In this document: positions 24,638 to 25,480 of the stretch, piece by piece
Numbering within the stretch: position 1 is the stretch's first letter
Layout of the letters: every line of letters starts with the position of its first letter
Virus record (IMG/VR): IMGVR_UViG_3300021364_001330
Span: 1 to 25,480 of that record
DNA: 25,480 nucleotides
Source: a virus
Direction: 5' to 3' (one strand)
Translations under genes and position numbers: made by a program
Notes under the pieces: model-generated
What the model saw: only the letters and a program-made list of their open reading frames with translations
Databases searched by the model: none
Told to the model about the DNA's origin: nothing

Positions 24638-24666
24638 ATTATACCAAAATTGCTCGTTAAAGTCAA
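24638..24666 (-). promoter_or_regulatory. Sigma70-type promoter for minus-strand operon
   Basis: Read on the minus strand: TTGACT (24666-24661), a 17-base spacer, and TATAAT (24643-24638). One mismatch to consensus. The leader contains TATATAAAT, resembling the shared leader element of the two plus-strand promoters. Confidence 0.85.
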
Positions 24667-24713
24667 CACGTAGAACGAAAAAAGTGCGATTATTTTGCTT
24701 TAAAAAGAAAGGA

Positions 24714-24929
24714 TTATTTGTCGTAGTATGAGCGTACTAGATATACACGGATATATGCTAATACTGTCATTACAGCTGTGATAAGAACACTCAGCTTGAA
24801 AGGGTCTGTGATACCCATTATAGAAATGAATAACCACAAAAAGAAAAGATTTAAAGGATAATTAATAACGAGACCAGTACCTACTGTCATAGCGGTCTCT
24901 TTATGTTTTTGTTTTGTTCGTTGGTTCAT
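24714..24929 (-). CDS. Small two-helix membrane protein (DUF7220-like)
   Basis: A 71-residue protein starting at the ATG 24929. A longer reading up to 25112 is open but runs into the tRNA, and the ATG chosen overlaps the stop of the upstream microprotein (ATGA), implying coupled translation. A basic start (MNQRTKQKHKETA) is followed by two hydrophobic helices (about residues 15-40 and 45-65) and a basic end (RVYLVRSYYDK). The pattern GTGLVINYPLNL...IRVYLVRS recalls DUF7220 phage proteins, a name given from memory. Likely an inner-membrane protein; function unknown. Confidence 0.7.
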   Translation of the reverse strand: MNQRTKQKHKETAMTVGTGLVINYPLNLFFLWLFISIMGITDPFKLSVLITAVMTVLAYIRVYLVRSYYDK

Positions 24930-25060
24930 AATGCGGACCATATCAGATTTAAACAACCTTTGGTAAATGCTCCCTCGTACCAAAGTATTAACATTGCTAA
25001 AATTGTGATGGCTGTAAAACACCACACGATTTCTCTTATTAATTGTATCATATCTTTCAT
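24926..25060 (-). CDS. 44-residue membrane microprotein next to tRNA-Glu
   Basis: A short gene: MKDMIQLIREIV then one hydrophobic segment (WCFTAITILAMLILWY) and an ending EGAFTKGCLNLIWSAL. The stop TGA overlaps the start of the 71-residue membrane protein. The ATG lies only four bases after the CCA end of tRNA-Glu, so no ordinary leader exists and no ribosome site is visible; after tRNA 3' processing the message would begin about four bases before the ATG. Support comes from the overlap and a clean single-span membrane profile, but it could still be chance. Confidence 0.55.
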   Translation of the reverse strand: MKDMIQLIREIVWCFTAITILAMLILWYEGAFTKGCLNLIWSAL

Positions 25061-25064
25061 AATC

Positions 25065-25139
25065 TGGTAGCCCGTAGGAGAATCGAACTCCTGTTGCATG
25101 GATGAAAACCATGTGTCCTAACCACTAGACGAACGGGCC
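25065..25139 (-). tRNA. tRNA-Glu (anticodon TTC)
   Basis: A complete 75-base cloverleaf on the minus strand. Acceptor stem GGCCCGT/ACGGGCT (first pair G-U), D arm GTCTAGTGGTTAGGAC, anticodon stem CATGG/CCATG with loop TTTTCAT (anticodon TTC), T arm AGGAG-TTCGATT-CTCCT, and an encoded CCA end. It reads GAA, and GAG by wobble. Acidic proteins such as gp22 use many GAA codons, which may explain why the phage carries it. Confidence 0.95.
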
Positions 25140-25480
25140 AAAACAATCGGCGGACCTTCCATATACGCCCATCAAAGGTATGTCAAGATCCGCCTTGGTA
25201 TTGAACTTCTCACTCACAATCGTCATTTGTTATTTGAGCCGGTCTACCGGACCTGATGACTAATCAGGGATTTCAAACTACCTTAAAATCAAAATTTGGG
25301 GCGGTGGAATTTGTGTTAACGCAATTCGTTAAATAATGTGGAATTGTTAATCTTAAATTCCTGCCGCTACCCCGAGCTTTGAGCCCCTATTATTGAAACT
25401 CTTAAAAAATCGTAGGTACGTCTCTCGGACTTACATGGTACTCGTTAATCCCAGTCTCGGTTGTTACCGAAGTACTATCA
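25140..25480. other. Region rich in inverted repeats, no convincing gene
   Basis: No open frame of useful length is seen on either strand. Inverted repeats visible: GGCGGA/TCCGCC (25149-25154 with 25189-25194); CCGG/CCGG with loop TCTA (25239-25250); CCTGAT/ATCAGG with a 5-base loop (25252-25268); and a long stem in which GGG-GCGG-GGAATTT (25298-25312) pairs with AAATTCC-CCGC-CCC (25355-25372) with small internal bulges, enclosing TTAACG/CGTTAA (25316-25321 with 25327-25332). This density suggests a structured RNA, probably on the minus strand upstream of the tRNA, but no known RNA family is recognised. A minus-strand frame open from the window edge to a stop at 25402 could be the last 25 codons of another gene. 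Confidence 0.45.
25158..25186 (-). promoter_or_regulatory. Possible promoter for tRNA-Glu
   Basis: On the minus strand, TTGACA (25186-25181) with TATGGA at 17 bases or TATATG at 15 bases. The -35 is perfect, the -10 poor. It lies 20-45 bases before the tRNA and inside a possible hairpin (25149-25194). Confidence 0.35.

Noticed and set aside
24667-24713. Possible weak terminator after the membrane protein gene (minus strand, T run)
   Set aside because: The run of six T is preceded only by a short bulged AAAGC-type stem; too weak to call.
24930-25112. Longer start for the 71-residue membrane protein, reaching into the tRNA
   Set aside because: The upstream part is encoded within tRNA-Glu and the microprotein; the ATGA overlap at 24926-24929 better explains the start.
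25370-25387. Near-mirror sequence CCCCGAGCTTTGAGCCCC
   Set aside because: A mirror, not an inverted repeat, so it does not form a hairpin; too short to claim other structure.
25140-25400. tmRNA, RNase P RNA or group I intron in the non-coding tail
   Set aside because: None of the conserved core sequences of these RNAs could be found.
25402-25479. Possible C-terminal end of a minus-strand gene entering from outside the window
   Set aside because: Only 25 codons are visible and they match nothing I recognise; cannot be told from chance.
1-25480. CRISPR array, insertion sequence or prophage attachment site
   Set aside because: No regular direct repeats with spacers, transposase gene or integrase was seen.

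Overview
This window is a piece of a T4-like myovirus genome (Pantevenvirales; the gene order and style recall marine T4-like phages). It carries the T4 late structural order neck (gp13, gp14), tail completion (gp15), terminase (gp16, gp17), sheath (gp18), tube (gp19), portal (gp20), a prohead-core protein, prohead protease (gp21), scaffold (gp22) and major capsid protein (gp23), all on the + strand. The sequence is AT-rich, genes are packed with TAATG/ATGA overlaps, and octamers matching the T4 late promoter (TATAAATA) sit before many structural genes. The host cannot be fixed from the sequence; the consensus -35/-10 promoters fit a bacterium using a sigma70-type RNA polymerase.

Layout. (1) 1-2589: 3' part of a tail fibre with an S74-type self-cleaving chaperone, then three small proteins, two of them tandem paralogues. 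(2) 2596-5678: a tightly coupled three-gene cassette (beta-propeller glycosidase-like protein, TPR-FkbM methyltransferase, nucleotidyltransferase-cupin fusion) behind a perfect TTGACA-17-TATAAT promoter. (3) 5680-9413: small and medium virion-type proteins, including three paralogues that share an N-terminal module and an R-Y-W motif. (4) 9429-14509: gp13, gp14, gp15, a second cytidylyltransferase with its own perfect sigma70-type promoter, gp16, gp17. (5) 14521-23411: gp18 to gp23, ended by a strong terminator. (6) 23531-23993: a NUMOD3-repeat protein without a nuclease domain. (7) 23990-25139, minus strand: two small unknown proteins behind a third consensus-like promoter, a two-helix membrane protein, a 44-residue membrane microprotein and a tRNA-Glu(TTC). 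(8) 25140-25480: about 340 bases rich in inverted repeats with no convincing gene.

The structural genes would build neck, tail and head under late control. The surface-sugar type enzymes look separately wired to host-type promoters inside the late block. This suggests expression before, or independently of, late gene activation, and a role in modifying glycans on the host surface or virion. That last step is inference.
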